Positions 51,517-61,510 are shown, counted from the stretch's first letter. The stretch: DNA of 64,000 nt from Flavobacterium chilense (GCF_001602525.1 NZ_LSYT01000010.1:209329-273328), one strand, 5' to 3'. Notes: generated by a model not told the origin, from the letters alone. Numbers and translations: made by a program.

Positions 51517-53010
51517 ATGAAAATCAAATTTTCTAAATCCCTGTTAGTTTCCTTTTTAACGATTTTAATTACGCTTACTGCTAATTCTCAAAATCAACAA
51601 CATACGGATAGTATTGATGTTTTTCTAAAAGATAAAATGAAAAAACTTCATATTCCAGGTCTTCAGCTTGCTGTTGTTCAGAACGGAAAGATTATAAAAA
51701 GAGAAAGTTACGGCATTGCCAATATCGAAAATGCAGTTAGCGTAACAGAGGAGAGTATGTTTTCTATTAATTCTTGTACAAAAGCATTTGTTGGTGTTGC
51801 TGTAATGCAACTTCAGGAAGAAGGAAAACTCAATATCAATGATCCTATTTCTAAATATTTAGATGATATACCGGTTACCTGGAAAAGCCTGAGAATTAAA
51901 CAATTGTTTGCTAATATCTCCGGACTCCCGAACATTATCGATGAAAAAGAAAATTTACTGGCAGATACAGAAAATGGTTCATGGGAAATGGTTAAAACAC
52001 AGCCAATGGAGTTGTTTAATACCGGAGATCGTTTTCGTTACAATCAAACAGGATATGTTATTATTGGAAGGATTATTAATAAACTAAGTGGAATGCATTT
52101 TACTAAATTTATTGAAGAACGCCAGTTTAAAGCAGTTGGGATGAAACAAACCCGTTTTGGAGACTCGAATGATATTATTCCGCATTCAGCGGGTGCTTAT
52201 ACTACTCAGGATATTGTTAACGGGAGATGGGTTACAACTAATGAAATAAGAAGCAGCTACGCCAAATTTCCGGAGTTTTTTAGAACCTGTACAGGAATAA
52301 TCTCTACATCTGGCGAAATTGCGCAATGGATTATTGCCTTAGAAAACGGGAAATTATTAAAGCAAAAATCAAGTTTAGATGTACTTTGGCAACCAGCACT
52401 TCGAAACAACGGACGTGTAGGCGGATTTAATAAATTGGTAAACGGATATGCATTGGGCTGGCCAACAGTAACCAGAGAAGAACATCCTGCAGTTGGTCCA
52501 ATTGGAGGCATGAGATCTGCATTTTTTGTGTACCCAAAAGATGATCTTTCTATCGTTGTTCTAACCAATCTTCAAGGTGCAAATCCGGAATGGTTTATAG
52601 ATGAAATCGCAGGTTATTATATTCCAGATATGAAAGAAGCAAATGGTTTTGGATTATCACCTTCAGTAAAAAAATTAAGAAAAGAATTAATTGCTTCAAA
52701 GTACAGCAATCCATTAAAGGTTGCTGAAAATTTAAAAAAGAATGATTCTGGTTTTTATCTTGATGAAAATGAATTAAATGATTTCGGATATAAATTATTA
52801 TCAGAAGGAAAATCAAACGAAGCATTAAAAATCTTCAAACTTAATGTAGATCTATATCCAAAAAGCGGAAACACATATGATAGTTATGCTGAAACATTGG
52901 CAGGTTTAGGAAACAAAAAAGAGGCAATTAAAAATTACAAACGGGCATTTGAATTAAATCCAAAGAATTTAAATGCACAGGAACAAGTAAAGAAACTGGC
53001 AAGTTTATAA
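51517..53010 (+). CDS. Beta-lactamase-fold serine hydrolase with C-terminal TPRs
   Basis: 497 residues. Signal peptide (about 1-25, ending ANSQ). The class C beta-lactamase/esterase domain has the SxxK motif SCTK near residue 87 and the second motif Tyr-Asn in RYNQTGY near 170. The last ~90 residues form two TPR units (ALKIFKLNVDLYPKSGNTYD; EAIKNYKRAFELNPKN). Probably a periplasmic esterase or D-amino peptidase; the substrate is unknown. Confidence 0.92.
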   Translation: MKIKFSKSLLVSFLTILITLTANSQNQQHTDSIDVFLKDKMKKLHIPGLQLAVVQNGKIIKRESYGIANIENAVSVTEESMFSINSCTKAFVGVAVMQLQEEGKLNINDPISKYLDDIPVTWKSLRIKQLFANISGLPNIIDEKENLLADTENGSWEMVKTQPMELFNTGDRFRYNQTGYVIIGRIINKLSGMHFTKFIEERQFKAVGMKQTRFGDSNDIIPHSAGAYTTQDIVNGRWVTTNEIRSSYAKFPEFFRTCTGIISTSGEIAQWIIALENGKLLKQKSSLDVLWQPALRNNGRVGGFNKLVNGYALGWPTVTREEHPAVGPIGGMRSAFFVYPKDDLSIVVLTNLQGANPEWFIDEIAGYYIPDMKEANGFGLSPSVKKLRKELIASKYSNPLKVAENLKKNDSGFYLDENELNDFGYKLLSEGKSNEALKIFKLNVDLYPKSGNTYDSYAETLAGLGNKKEAIKNYKRAFELNPKNLNAQEQVKKLASL

Positions 53011-53025
53011 AATGTTCTTCAAAAG

Positions 53026-53068
53026 AAACCCCTTGTAGAAATGTATCTGCAAGGGGTTTGTTTTTGTT
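53026..53068. terminator. Terminator, hydrolase / GNAT genes
   Basis: AACCCCTTGTAGA pairs with TCTGCAAGGGGTTT followed by T-rich DNA between convergent genes. Confidence 0.75.
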
Positions 53069-53079
53069 TAAGATTAAAT

Positions 53080-53586
53080 CTAAAGCTTAATCTCAAACAA
53101 ACTAAAAGAACCTTCTTTATAATGTTCCGGTAATTCGTTTGTCCATTCGATAGTGCTGATTCCTTTGTAATCGAAACCACAACTTGTGTAGTATTTATTT
53201 ATTCTTTCGTTTCCGCTATGTGTGTCAAGTCGAATGTATTCTTTGTTGTTTTCTTTGGCATATTTTTTAACCCATTCAATGATTTTTTTCACGTATGATT
53301 GTCCTCTGAATTTTGGATTGGTTGCAATACGATGCAAATAAACGGCAGGATCTGCGCTAGCTTCTTTCCAGATAATTAAATCATTAAATGTGAGTACAAA
53401 TGTACAGGCAATTTCATTTTCTTCTTTGATGATAAAATGACGATTTTCGGCAATTTCTTTTTCTATTAACGCTCTTTCAAATCCTCTCCAGCTTTTATTA
53501 TTGACTGTTTTTTGATAAGATGTAGCATCATTATAGATATCGAAAACAGCATCGATATCCTGAGTTGTAGTATTAAAAAATTCCAT
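53080..53586 (-). CDS. GNAT-family N-acetyltransferase
   Basis: 168 residues. The acetyl-CoA site is in LHRIATNPKFRGQSYVKKII (motif A, R/QxxGxG/A variant) and motif B in IRLDTHSGNERINKYYTSCGF. The acceptor is unknown. Confidence 0.92.
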   Translation of the reverse strand: MEFFNTTTQDIDAVFDIYNDATSYQKTVNNKSWRGFERALIEKEIAENRHFIIKEENEIACTFVLTFNDLIIWKEASADPAVYLHRIATNPKFRGQSYVKKIIEWVKKYAKENNKEYIRLDTHSGNERINKYYTSCGFDYKGISTIEWTNELPEHYKEGSFSLFEIKL

Positions 53587-53664
53587 TATTTAGGGTATTC
53601 TGTAGATTAATGAATCCTTCAAAGGTAATTTTTCATCTGTTTAAAAAGGATGAAAAATTTAGTT

Positions 53665-54624
53665 TTAACTTTTATCATCAGAGTTAAGCCATACTACATT
53701 TTGTTCTGATTTGTGATTTTGACCAATAATATCTTTATACAATTCTGGTCTTCTTGCTTTTATATAACGGTTTCCTCCTGCCTGAATACACTTTTCAGGA
53801 GTAATTACAGCGGTTGTGTAAGCATCATCAAAAGAACGGCATTCGGCAATTATATCTCCAAACGGATCCACAATCATCGAACAGCCATTTTTTAACTGAT
53901 CATCATCCATACCAATTGGATTTGAAAAAACGGCATAAATAGCGTTATCATAAGCTCTGGCCGGCAACCATTTCATTAACCAGTCACGACCTTTCATTCC
54001 GTCAAATTCTAATCGTAAAGAGGTTGGATCTGTTTCGCGGTTCCTCCAAAGTTCAGGAGCCACAAAACCGGCACCAGGTCGGGTAGAAGGAGTACACATC
54101 GTGACGTGTGGCATAAAAATAATATCGGCACCCAGAAGTTTTGTAGCACGAACATTTTCGATAATATTGTTGTCGTAGCAAATTAAAATTCCGCATTTCC
54201 AGCCTTTAATATCAAAAATACAATAGCGATCTCCAGCGGTTAAATACGGATTTATAAACGGATGCAGTTTTCGGTATTTTGCGATTAAACCATTTTTGTC
54301 GACACAAACATAGGCTTTGAATAAATTATCGTTTTCATCTTTTTCAAAAAGACCTGCCAATATTATAATATCATTGTTTTTGGCAATTTCTGTAAGTTTT
54401 AGAATGCTTTCTCCATCCGGAATAATTTCTGCTAAATCTAACATTTGTTCTTTCGATAAATGTCTGGCAAAAGTATATCCAGTTACAGAACATTCATGAA
54501 ATGAAATTACATCGCAGCCTTCACTGGATGCTTTTTGCGAAAGTTTTTCAATTACAGATAGATTGTAATTTTTATCACCGCTTTTATTTTCGAACTGAGC
54601 GGTGGCTATTTTTAGATTTTTCAT
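53665..54624 (-). CDS. Nitrilase-superfamily carbon-nitrogen hydrolase
   Basis: 319 residues. The Glu-Lys-Cys triad is visible: ISFHECSVTGY, KYRKLHPF and GILICYDNNI. The family cleaves nitriles, amides or carbamoyl groups; this member may be an aliphatic amidase or N-carbamoyl hydrolase. An AraC-type gene lies 69 bases upstream on the same strand. Confidence 0.9.
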   Translation of the reverse strand: MKNLKIATAQFENKSGDKNYNLSVIEKLSQKASSEGCDVISFHECSVTGYTFARHLSKEQMLDLAEIIPDGESILKLTEIAKNNDIIILAGLFEKDENDNLFKAYVCVDKNGLIAKYRKLHPFINPYLTAGDRYCIFDIKGWKCGILICYDNNIIENVRATKLLGADIIFMPHVTMCTPSTRPGAGFVAPELWRNRETDPTSLRLEFDGMKGRDWLMKWLPARAYDNAIYAVFSNPIGMDDDQLKNGCSMIVDPFGDIIAECRSFDDAYTTAVITPEKCIQAGGNRYIKARRPELYKDIIGQNHKSEQNVVWLNSDDKS

Positions 54625-54693
54625 TTTGTACGCTTTTAATTGGAGTCAAAATTAGCGTTCACAAAAATCTATAAATTGTATAAAACCGACATT

Positions 54694-55515
54694 TTAAAAT
54701 GTGCCGGGAAGTGTTTTGATAAGATTGTTGGTTAATTTTCCAGTACTATATAAGTATTCTCTTGGTGATATTCCGGTATGTTTCCTAAATTCTTTGATCA
54801 GATGTGACTGGTCTGAAAATCCTGCATCATAACAAATTGTAGTTAGATTGGTATCATCAGATTTGTCTTTTAGTAATTTTAAGAAATGATGGAGTCTTAT
54901 AACGTTTCCAAATTTCTTCGGATTTAATCCGATGCATTCTTTAAATTTTCGTTCTAAATGTCTTTCGGTATAACCCGTATAGTCGGTTAGTTGTTTTAGA
55001 GAAAAATGACCTTTACTGGCTACAATAAATTCTAAAGAATGATTTATTAATAATTGATTTGAAGCAGGTTTTGTAACGATTAGATTTTTAAAAAAATGGT
55101 TTAAAAGTTCTGTTCTTGCCCTATTATCTTGTTCTGATAATTTTTCCTGAAGAACAGCAGCTTTTTGTCCCAATATATCTTCAATCGGGATAATGGAATC
55201 GCGAAATTCATGAGCAGGAATTCCTAACAATTGATGTATTCCGTTGGGCTTAAAAACGACAATGATCAAGGTTATTTCATTATCAGAATAAAGGTTTTTA
55301 AAACCATTTAATTGCCCATATATAAAAGAAGCAGGCAGATATTTTTTTACTTCAAGATCATCAATATCAGATATCAGCTTGCTTTTTACAGAAAACACAA
55401 CACCAGTATTACCATCAGAAAACAGGCGAAATTTTTGAATAGCAGTTTCTGTACTATCTAAGAATAAATAGTGTTTTATGTAGGGTGATAATTCTTTTGG
55501 TGGTGAAATTTGCAT
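54694..55515 (-). CDS. AraC-family regulator with DUF6597-like N-terminus
   Basis: 273 residues. The N-terminal domain (SPPKELSPYIKHYLFLD) is the DUF6597 type found before AraC domains. The C-terminal AraC HTH pair includes LKQLTDYTGYTERHLERKF and TTICYDAGFSDQSHLIKEF. It could regulate the nitrilase gene downstream. Confidence 0.9.
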   Translation of the reverse strand: MQISPPKELSPYIKHYLFLDSTETAIQKFRLFSDGNTGVVFSVKSKLISDIDDLEVKKYLPASFIYGQLNGFKNLYSDNEITLIIVVFKPNGIHQLLGIPAHEFRDSIIPIEDILGQKAAVLQEKLSEQDNRARTELLNHFFKNLIVTKPASNQLLINHSLEFIVASKGHFSLKQLTDYTGYTERHLERKFKECIGLNPKKFGNVIRLHHFLKLLKDKSDDTNLTTICYDAGFSDQSHLIKEFRKHTGISPREYLYSTGKLTNNLIKTLPGTF

Positions 55516-55681
55516 ATTCTAACAGATGTTACATACATAACGTGTTACTTGATCAGATTTTTATTGTTGAATCTTGAAGAATCAAGTTTAGCAAAATTAA
55601 GCATATTTTTTCTGAAAGAACGAAAATATCATAGCAGTACTAAAGATGTTTTGAAAACGGATTTCTGTTTCTTAAAAACAA

Positions 55682-56431
55682 TTAATCCTGCAAAATCATT
55701 TTTACTTTAGATAGAATACGATCAACAAACATTTTGTAAGCGAGTTGCGATGGATGTAAACCATCTGAAGCCACTAAACTGGGATTGTTAAGGCCTTGAC
55801 GTGTAATATCTGTAATCGAAATAAAAGATACACCGTTGCTTATGCAAATACTTTCAGCAAAATTGTTGTACTTGTTTATTTCATTTGAAGTGTTTGTTCG
55901 ATAGTTATCACCGTAATTTGATGCAAATGGGGTATAAGCATAATCAGGAATAGAAAGTACCAATACATTTTTTGCGTCACCTTTTGCCAATGCTATTGCC
56001 TTTTTTAATACTTGTGGAAACTCTTTTTCATAGACTGAAAAATCCATATGCTGGTATTGATTGTTTACGCCAATTAAAAGTGTAACCAAATCGTAATTAG
56101 AATCCGGATTTTGAGTGTTTATTGCCGAAATTAAGTTTGAAGTTGTCCAGCCTGTTGTGGCAATTACTTTTAACGAAAAATTAGTTTCAGGATAAATCGC
56201 CTTTAAACCTGATTTTAATTGTTCAGGATAGCGACAGGTTTCACAAACACTTTGGCCTATTGTATAACTATCTCCTAACGCCAAATAATTTATTGTGGCC
56301 GGAATTGGTGTATTAGAAATTTGTGTTGTTGGAGGGGTAACAGGAGATTCTGAAGCGGTTTCTTCAGAACTACAGCTTAAAAGGAATATAGACAGGATAA
56401 CGATAACTATTTGTTTGAAATGCGGTTTCAT
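55682..56431 (-). CDS. SGNH/GDSL hydrolase lipoprotein
   Basis: 249 residues. Lipobox FLLSCSSEE. Block I LALGDSYTIGQS (Ser), block III LIGVNNQYQ (Asn) and block V DGLHPSQLAY (Asp-His) define an SGNH esterase facing the periplasm or cell surface. Substrate unknown. Confidence 0.93.
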   Translation of the reverse strand: MKPHFKQIVIVILSIFLLSCSSEETASESPVTPPTTQISNTPIPATINYLALGDSYTIGQSVCETCRYPEQLKSGLKAIYPETNFSLKVIATTGWTTSNLISAINTQNPDSNYDLVTLLIGVNNQYQHMDFSVYEKEFPQVLKKAIALAKGDAKNVLVLSIPDYAYTPFASNYGDNYRTNTSNEINKYNNFAESICISNGVSFISITDITRQGLNNPSLVASDGLHPSQLAYKMFVDRILSKVKMILQD

Positions 56432-56497
56432 AATTTGTAAAAATTAAGTTTCGGTTCATTCTAAACAAATAGTTACGTTGTATAACTTGTTTTGGTT

Positions 56498-57280
56498 TTA
56501 CACCATTTCGGTTTTCATTATAATCTCTTCTTCAATAGCATTCCAGAGTCCGATTCGTTTTTCTAATGCCAGAATCGAAATTTCTTCGACTTCTTTCCAT
56601 TTCTGAGCATCATCTTCACATAAATCAGTGATCATTTGCATAGCCATTGGTCCGTGCTCATCTGCATCAAGTTCTATATGTCTCTCGAAATAATAAAGCA
56701 ATTTGCTTAAATCAGTATCCGGCAGGTTTTTTTGAAAGTTTTTAAGGATTTCTGTAAACATACTCGGAATCAGATCTTCTCTTCCAAAAGTAAAAGCAGC
56801 AGCAATTTCGTGTGGTTTTCCTTGCTCGATAACTCTAAAAGTAAAATCCAGGAAAGCTTTTACATCAGGATGTAACGCGCTTTGTTTTATAGCAACAAAA
56901 ATGTTATGAAGTGAATTTACCTGCGATAAAAAGGTATTAATTCCTGTAGTATCAGCACCACAATCTTCCATTGCTTCAAGATACATTTCGTAATGGCTTT
57001 GTCTTCTTCCGTCAAGAGTCAAATCAGTTTCTTCGGCAAGAACAATTTCATTGATTAAATATCTTGTTTCAGGATTTTTTGTAGCAAACCAAGGAGTTGT
57101 TGTACAGGTAAGTTTAGCTTGTAAAGCTTTTAATAATGACATAAAATCCCAAACGGCAAAAACATGACTTTCTAAAAAACTATGTAAATCGTTGATGTTT
57201 TGAATTTTACTGTATAAAGAATGTTGTAAAAGTTGATCTTTTTGAGGTTGAATGCTATTGTTTATAGTTTCAATATTCAT
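56498..57280 (-). CDS. DUF3050 heme-oxygenase-fold protein
   Basis: 260 residues, all helical, with HVFAVWDFMSLLKALQ and YYFERHIELDADEHGPMA, typical of DUF3050 (heme oxygenase-like diiron fold; the His/Glu/Asp set could bind metal). Function unknown. It follows the acyl-CoA dehydrogenase gene but a terminator lies between. Confidence 0.82.
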   Translation of the reverse strand: MNIETINNSIQPQKDQLLQHSLYSKIQNINDLHSFLESHVFAVWDFMSLLKALQAKLTCTTTPWFATKNPETRYLINEIVLAEETDLTLDGRRQSHYEMYLEAMEDCGADTTGINTFLSQVNSLHNIFVAIKQSALHPDVKAFLDFTFRVIEQGKPHEIAAAFTFGREDLIPSMFTEILKNFQKNLPDTDLSKLLYYFERHIELDADEHGPMAMQMITDLCEDDAQKWKEVEEISILALEKRIGLWNAIEEEIIMKTEMV

Positions 57281-57303
57281 TTTTGTAAATTTTGTGCAAA
57301 GAT

Positions 57304-57334
57304 AAAAAGCTTCTCGGTTAGAAGAAGCTTTTTG
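57304..57334. terminator. Terminator after the acyl-CoA dehydrogenase gene
   Basis: AAAAAGCTTCT pairs with AGAAGCTTTTT around a short loop. Confidence 0.7.
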
Positions 57335-57364
57335 TATTGATTTTGTATATATTTTAATAGTTGT

Positions 57365-58546
57365 TTATGATTTAAAAGCTGGAATCCCAGTTACATCCAT
57401 TCCCGTAATCAATAAATGAATGTCATGAGTTCCTTCATAAGTAATAACACTTTCAAGATTCATCATATGTCGCATGATGGAGTATTCGCCGGTAATTCCC
57501 ATTCCGCCCAACATTTGTCTTGCTTCGCGGGCTATATGAATTGCCATGTCTACATTATTACGTTTTGCCATCGAAATTTGTGCTGTAGTAGCTTTTCCTT
57601 CGTTTCTTAAAACACCTAAACGCCAGGTTAATAATTGAGCTTTTGTGATTTCGGTTATCATTTCGGCCAATTTTTTCTGTTGTAATTGTGTTCCTCCAAT
57701 TGGTTTTCCAAACTGAATTCTTTCTTTCGCATAGCGTAAAGCGGTATCATAACAGTCCATGGCTGCTCCAATTGCTCCCCAGGCAATGCCGTATCTTGCA
57801 GAATCCAGACAACCAAGCGGAGCTCCTAAACCTGATTTATTTGGCAATAGGTTTTCTTTAGGAACTTTTACATTATCAAAAATCAGTTCTCCTGTTGATG
57901 ATGCGCGAAGAGACCATTTATTATGAGTCTCAGGAGTTGTAAAACCTTCCATACCGCGTTCTACAATTAAACCGTGAATTCTGCCTTCTTCATTTTTTGC
58001 CCAAACAACAGCAATATCAGCAAAAGGCGCATTCGAAATCCACATTTTGGCACCGTTTAAAAGATAATGATCACCCATATCTTTAAAATTGGTAATCATA
58101 CTTCCGGGATCAGAGCCATGATCAGGTTCTGTTAAACCAAAACAGCCCATGAATTCTCCTGTTGCCAGTTTTGGTAAATATTTCATACGTTGTTCTTCGT
58201 TTCCATATTTCCATATAGGATACATTACTAATGAAGACTGAACTGACGAAGTAGATCTTACACCAGAATCACCACGTTCAATTTCCTGCATAATTAATCC
58301 GTAAGATATTTGGTCTAAACCAGCACCTCCGTATTCAACAGGAATGTAAGGTCCGAAACCTCCAATTTCTCCTAAACCTTTTATAATTTGTTTTGGAAAT
58401 TCTGCTTTTTGAGCAAATTCTTCAATAATTGGAGAAACTTCTCTTTTTACCCAAGCACGAGCCGACTCGCGAACTAATTTGTGTTCATCTGTCAGTAAAT
58501 CGTCAAGGTTATAATAATCCGGGGCTTGAAATAAATCTGGTTTCAT
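57365..58546 (-). CDS. Acyl-CoA dehydrogenase (glutaryl-CoA dehydrogenase-like)
   Basis: 393 residues. FAD-binding signatures CFGLTEPDHGSDPGSM and KMWISNAPFADI, and the C-terminal ITYEGTHDIHLLITG with catalytic Glu as in glutaryl-CoA dehydrogenase. It would oxidise an acyl-CoA, probably in lysine/tryptophan breakdown. Monocistronic. Confidence 0.93.
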   Translation of the reverse strand: MKPDLFQAPDYYNLDDLLTDEHKLVRESARAWVKREVSPIIEEFAQKAEFPKQIIKGLGEIGGFGPYIPVEYGGAGLDQISYGLIMQEIERGDSGVRSTSSVQSSLVMYPIWKYGNEEQRMKYLPKLATGEFMGCFGLTEPDHGSDPGSMITNFKDMGDHYLLNGAKMWISNAPFADIAVVWAKNEEGRIHGLIVERGMEGFTTPETHNKWSLRASSTGELIFDNVKVPKENLLPNKSGLGAPLGCLDSARYGIAWGAIGAAMDCYDTALRYAKERIQFGKPIGGTQLQQKKLAEMITEITKAQLLTWRLGVLRNEGKATTAQISMAKRNNVDMAIHIAREARQMLGGMGITGEYSIMRHMMNLESVITYEGTHDIHLLITGMDVTGIPAFKS

Positions 58547-58713
58547 TTTCGATAGTTTTAGAAAAACAAATTTACATAATATAAATATAACAAAACAATG
58601 ATAAATTGTTATATTTAAGCAGGTGCAAATAAAGAAAAATAGTATAAAAAAGAAATTAATTTTAGTTTATTGAAAATTTATAAGCTATTTTTGAGATTCA
58701 AAAAATAAATTAA

Positions 58714-60459
58714 ATGAGGCTGATCATCTCTTTTTTACTCTTTTTTGTTCTGAATACTGCATTTTCTCAACAAAAAGGTGCTTTAACAGAACGGGAATAT
58801 TTAGTACTACAAGATAAAATCCGATTAAATATTAATGTAAATGTTGATAGTGCTATTGTGTATGCCAATAAAATGGCAGAATCTAGTAATTATAAACATT
58901 TGGTTTTTTCAAACGGAGCATTATCATATTTATTTCAGCTGCAAGGAAATTCAGTCCTGTCTAAACAAAAATATAAACTGGCATTTCAGTATTTAGATAA
59001 AATGCCGGATTCACGGGATAAAATACAACTAAAATCGTATTTATATAATTATGGTGGATTGGCAGAATGGAAAAGAGGAAATTTTAGTGCAGCTTTAGAA
59101 AATTATCAACAGGGTATAAAACTTTCGGTAGAAATTGGAGATATCATTCAAATTGTAAAGTTTAAAAATAATATCGCTTCGATAAATAATGCAGTTGGTA
59201 ATTATCGTTTATCGATCAAGAATTTAAGGCAACTCAATGATTTTGTTGATAAAAATGAAAGTGTTTATACTAAGGAACAATTTTTAAATAATAAAAGTAA
59301 TATTAACCTGAGTTTAGCGGGTGCATATGAAAATTATTATGTAAAAAATTTGGATCAAAAAACATTGCTCGATTCATCTGAATATTTTTATAAAAGGACG
59401 ATCAGTTATTCTCAAAATTTTACAGATAATAAAATTGTAGCCAAGTTAAGTTTAGGGAACATTTATAGTTGGAAAAAAGATTATAAAAATGCCGAAAAAA
59501 CGTATTATGATATTATATATCTGGCGCATCAAAACAATATGCCGGATATGTTATGTTCTGCAAATTACAATTTAGGTGATATATACTTTACAACAAAAAA
59601 ATACGATAAGGCATTGGTGTTTTTTAAAAAATCGGATTCAATTGGCGCTATAACAAAAACAAATGAAGTAGATTATTTAAAATCAAATTATTATCAGGCT
59701 AAAATTTACAATATTCTTAAAGAGCCTGATTTAGCTTATAAACATTCAAAAATTTATTTGGATAATTATGAAAAAACGGAGGCTAAATTAAATGATCAGG
59801 TTTTAGAAGTAAATTATAAGCTTGGAGTAGGAGATTTGACTGAGGAAATGGTTACCATTCAGGAAAAATACAAATATGATGTATTTTTAAACAGAGGACT
59901 GAAGATTTTCTATGTACTATTATTTATTACTGTTGTTTTTTTCCTGATTAAAAATGTAAGGGATAAAAATAAGGCACATAAAAAGATGAATGCTTTGATT
60001 GAAGAATTTAAAGCCAATCTAGAGAAGAAAAATCAGCCTGAAATTCCAGTAGCGGTCTTTTCAGAGCCAGAAGAGGCTCAGCTTAAAAAAGAAAATGTTA
60101 ATTTAAGTATTGATGAGGCAAAAGAAAATAAAATAGTAGAAAAATTACTGGCCTTAGAAAGCAAACATGAATATCTGAATGCCGATTTTACTTTGTCTTA
60201 TGCTGCTAAAAAAATAAAAACGAATACTACTTATCTCTCTTATGTAGTAAACAAACGATTTGGTAAATCTTTTGGAGAATACTCGAACGAACTTAAAATT
60301 AATTATGTTATTAACGAGATGATTACCAATCATATGTATCGAAAATACTCGACTCAGGCTATTGCGGAAAGTGTTGGTTTTAAAAATGCGGTTTCATTTG
60401 CTAAATCATTTCGCAAAAGAACCGGAGTATCTCCGGCTCAGTTTGCGAATAATATTTAA
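58714..60459 (+). CDS. TPR-transmembrane-AraC regulator
   Basis: 581 residues. Signal peptide (to TAFSQ), a periplasmic TPR array (about 60-370; e.g. AALENYQQGIKLSVEIGDI), one membrane helix (GLKIFYVLLFITVVFFLI) and a cytoplasmic coiled linker ending in an AraC HTH (FTLSYAAKKIKTNTTYLSYVV; TQAIAESVGFKNAVSFAKSF). This one-piece sensor-regulator layout is frequent in Flavobacteriia. It lies next to the GG-peptide genes, which read towards it, and may sense or regulate them. Confidence 0.92.
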   Translation: MRLIISFLLFFVLNTAFSQQKGALTEREYLVLQDKIRLNINVNVDSAIVYANKMAESSNYKHLVFSNGALSYLFQLQGNSVLSKQKYKLAFQYLDKMPDSRDKIQLKSYLYNYGGLAEWKRGNFSAALENYQQGIKLSVEIGDIIQIVKFKNNIASINNAVGNYRLSIKNLRQLNDFVDKNESVYTKEQFLNNKSNINLSLAGAYENYYVKNLDQKTLLDSSEYFYKRTISYSQNFTDNKIVAKLSLGNIYSWKKDYKNAEKTYYDIIYLAHQNNMPDMLCSANYNLGDIYFTTKKYDKALVFFKKSDSIGAITKTNEVDYLKSNYYQAKIYNILKEPDLAYKHSKIYLDNYEKTEAKLNDQVLEVNYKLGVGDLTEEMVTIQEKYKYDVFLNRGLKIFYVLLFITVVFFLIKNVRDKNKAHKKMNALIEEFKANLEKKNQPEIPVAVFSEPEEAQLKKENVNLSIDEAKENKIVEKLLALESKHEYLNADFTLSYAAKKIKTNTTYLSYVVNKRFGKSFGEYSNELKINYVINEMITNHMYRKYSTQAIAESVGFKNAVSFAKSFRKRTGVSPAQFANNI

Positions 60460-60491
60460 ACCTTAAAGTCTTCTAATTTTTGTAGCAGAAA

Positions 60492-60617
60492 TTAGTTTGC
60501 TCCCTTTCCTGTTTGTGATGTTGGGTCAGTGTCATCACCTCCACGAACAGTCTTTTGTTGATTTTTAGATAATTTTTCGGACTTAAAATCTTCAAATTTT
60601 AATTTAGAATCTTTCAT
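60492..60617 (-). CDS. GG-leader peptide 1 (RiPP-like precursor)
   Basis: 41 residues: leader MKDSKLKFEDFKSEKLSKNQ then QKTVRGG and the core DDTDPTSQTGKGAN. Same plan as the two genes upstream: KLxFEDF, EKLSKxxQ, GG and a short Thr/Asp/Gly-rich core ending in GKG. It resembles Bacteroidota rSAM- or graspetide-type precursor peptides, but no modifying enzyme lies in the window. Confidence 0.8.
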   Translation of the reverse strand: MKDSKLKFEDFKSEKLSKNQQKTVRGGDDTDPTSQTGKGAN

Positions 60618-60636
60618 GTTTTTAAATTTTAATAAC

Positions 60637-60804
60637 TTAATTACTTCCTTTTCCTACTCCAATAGTTGGGTCTATTGATGTTTGCACAGTCCCTAACGGC
60701 AGTGTTACATCTATTGTTACATCCCCTCCATAAACTGCTTTCTGTTGATCTTTAGATAACTTTTCAGTTTCAAAATCTATGAAATTTATTTTTTTATTTC
60801 CCAT
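60637..60804 (-). CDS. GG-leader peptide 2 (RiPP-like precursor)
   Basis: 55 residues: leader with FIDFETEKLSKDQQKAVYGG, then a longer core with DVTIDVTLPLGTVQT and a GVGKGSN end. Homologous to peptides 1 and 3. The core carries an insert with two IDxT repeats. Confidence 0.8.
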   Translation of the reverse strand: MGNKKINFIDFETEKLSKDQQKAVYGGDVTIDVTLPLGTVQTSIDPTIGVGKGSN

Positions 60805-60964
60805 TTCTTCTATAATAATTATAATTATGTCTAAGCCTTTTCTTTAAAATTTCCAGATTTTTTTATTGTTGAAGATTATATTGTTGGATTTTTTTCTGGA
60901 AATTTTAGATTATTTTCATGAAAATCTTCAAAATTTGGTTTCAGGTTTTACTACTTATCAGTCA

Positions 60965-61096
60965 CTAGCCAGATCCTTTTCCAGTTTTAATTGTTGGATC
61001 AGTAGAATCGTCTCCACCTCCACGAACCGTTGTTTGTTCTTTTTTTGATAGTTTTTCTACCCTAAAATCTTCGAATCTTAATTTTTTATTTTCCAT
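60965..61096 (-). CDS. GG-leader peptide 3 (RiPP-like precursor)
   Basis: 43 residues: MENKKLRFEDFRVEKLSKKE, QTTVRGG, core GDDSTDPTIKTGKGSG. It shares TDPT and TGKG with peptide 1. The genes form a tandem family on the minus strand. Confidence 0.8.
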   Translation of the reverse strand: MENKKLRFEDFRVEKLSKKEQTTVRGGGDDSTDPTIKTGKGSG

Positions 61097-61149
61097 TTCT
61101 ATAGTATTTAATGCTTATTATATTCTTTTATATCTATTCGATTTCTATC

Positions 61150-61250
61150 ATTTTGATTGAAAAAGTTGCCTTCTCAGAGAACAGATTTTGTTCTTTTTTT
61201 TAATGATTTTTCATTTGAAAATCTTCCGGTTTTAATATTTGATTTGCCAT
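61150..61250 (-). pseudogene. Degenerate fourth GG-leader peptide
   Basis: From the ATG at 61250 the frame reads MANQILKPEDFQMKN and stops at 61200. After a one-base shift it continues with SLKKKEQ, the leader motif of its neighbours (EKLSKKEQ), but has no GG. A decayed copy, probably by frameshift in an A-run. Confidence 0.6.
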
Positions 61251-61296
61251 GTTTTTTTGCATTAGTGTTATTGACTTATCAAAACTAGACAAAAAC

Positions 61297-61326
61297 CAAA
61301 ACCCTTAATCGAGATTAGGGTTTTGA
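61297..61326. terminator. Hairpin between the peptide cluster and the VKOR gene
   Basis: CAAAACCCTTAATC pairs with GATTAGGGTTTTG. It lies in the divergent gap 61251-61510, otherwise AT-rich without a gene. Confidence 0.6.
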
Positions 61327-61510
61327 AGCTTTTGTGTGAAAAATAATTAATATAATTTATTGATTTACAATTGATTAATTGTTGTATTCAGACTGATATA
61401 ATTTATAAATTGTATGTAGTATAATTAATAAAATGTGTACCATGAGCACTTTTTTTCCAATAAAAACTACAATATTTGCAGTGTAATTATGATTTTAAAG
61501 ATCCAAAAAC

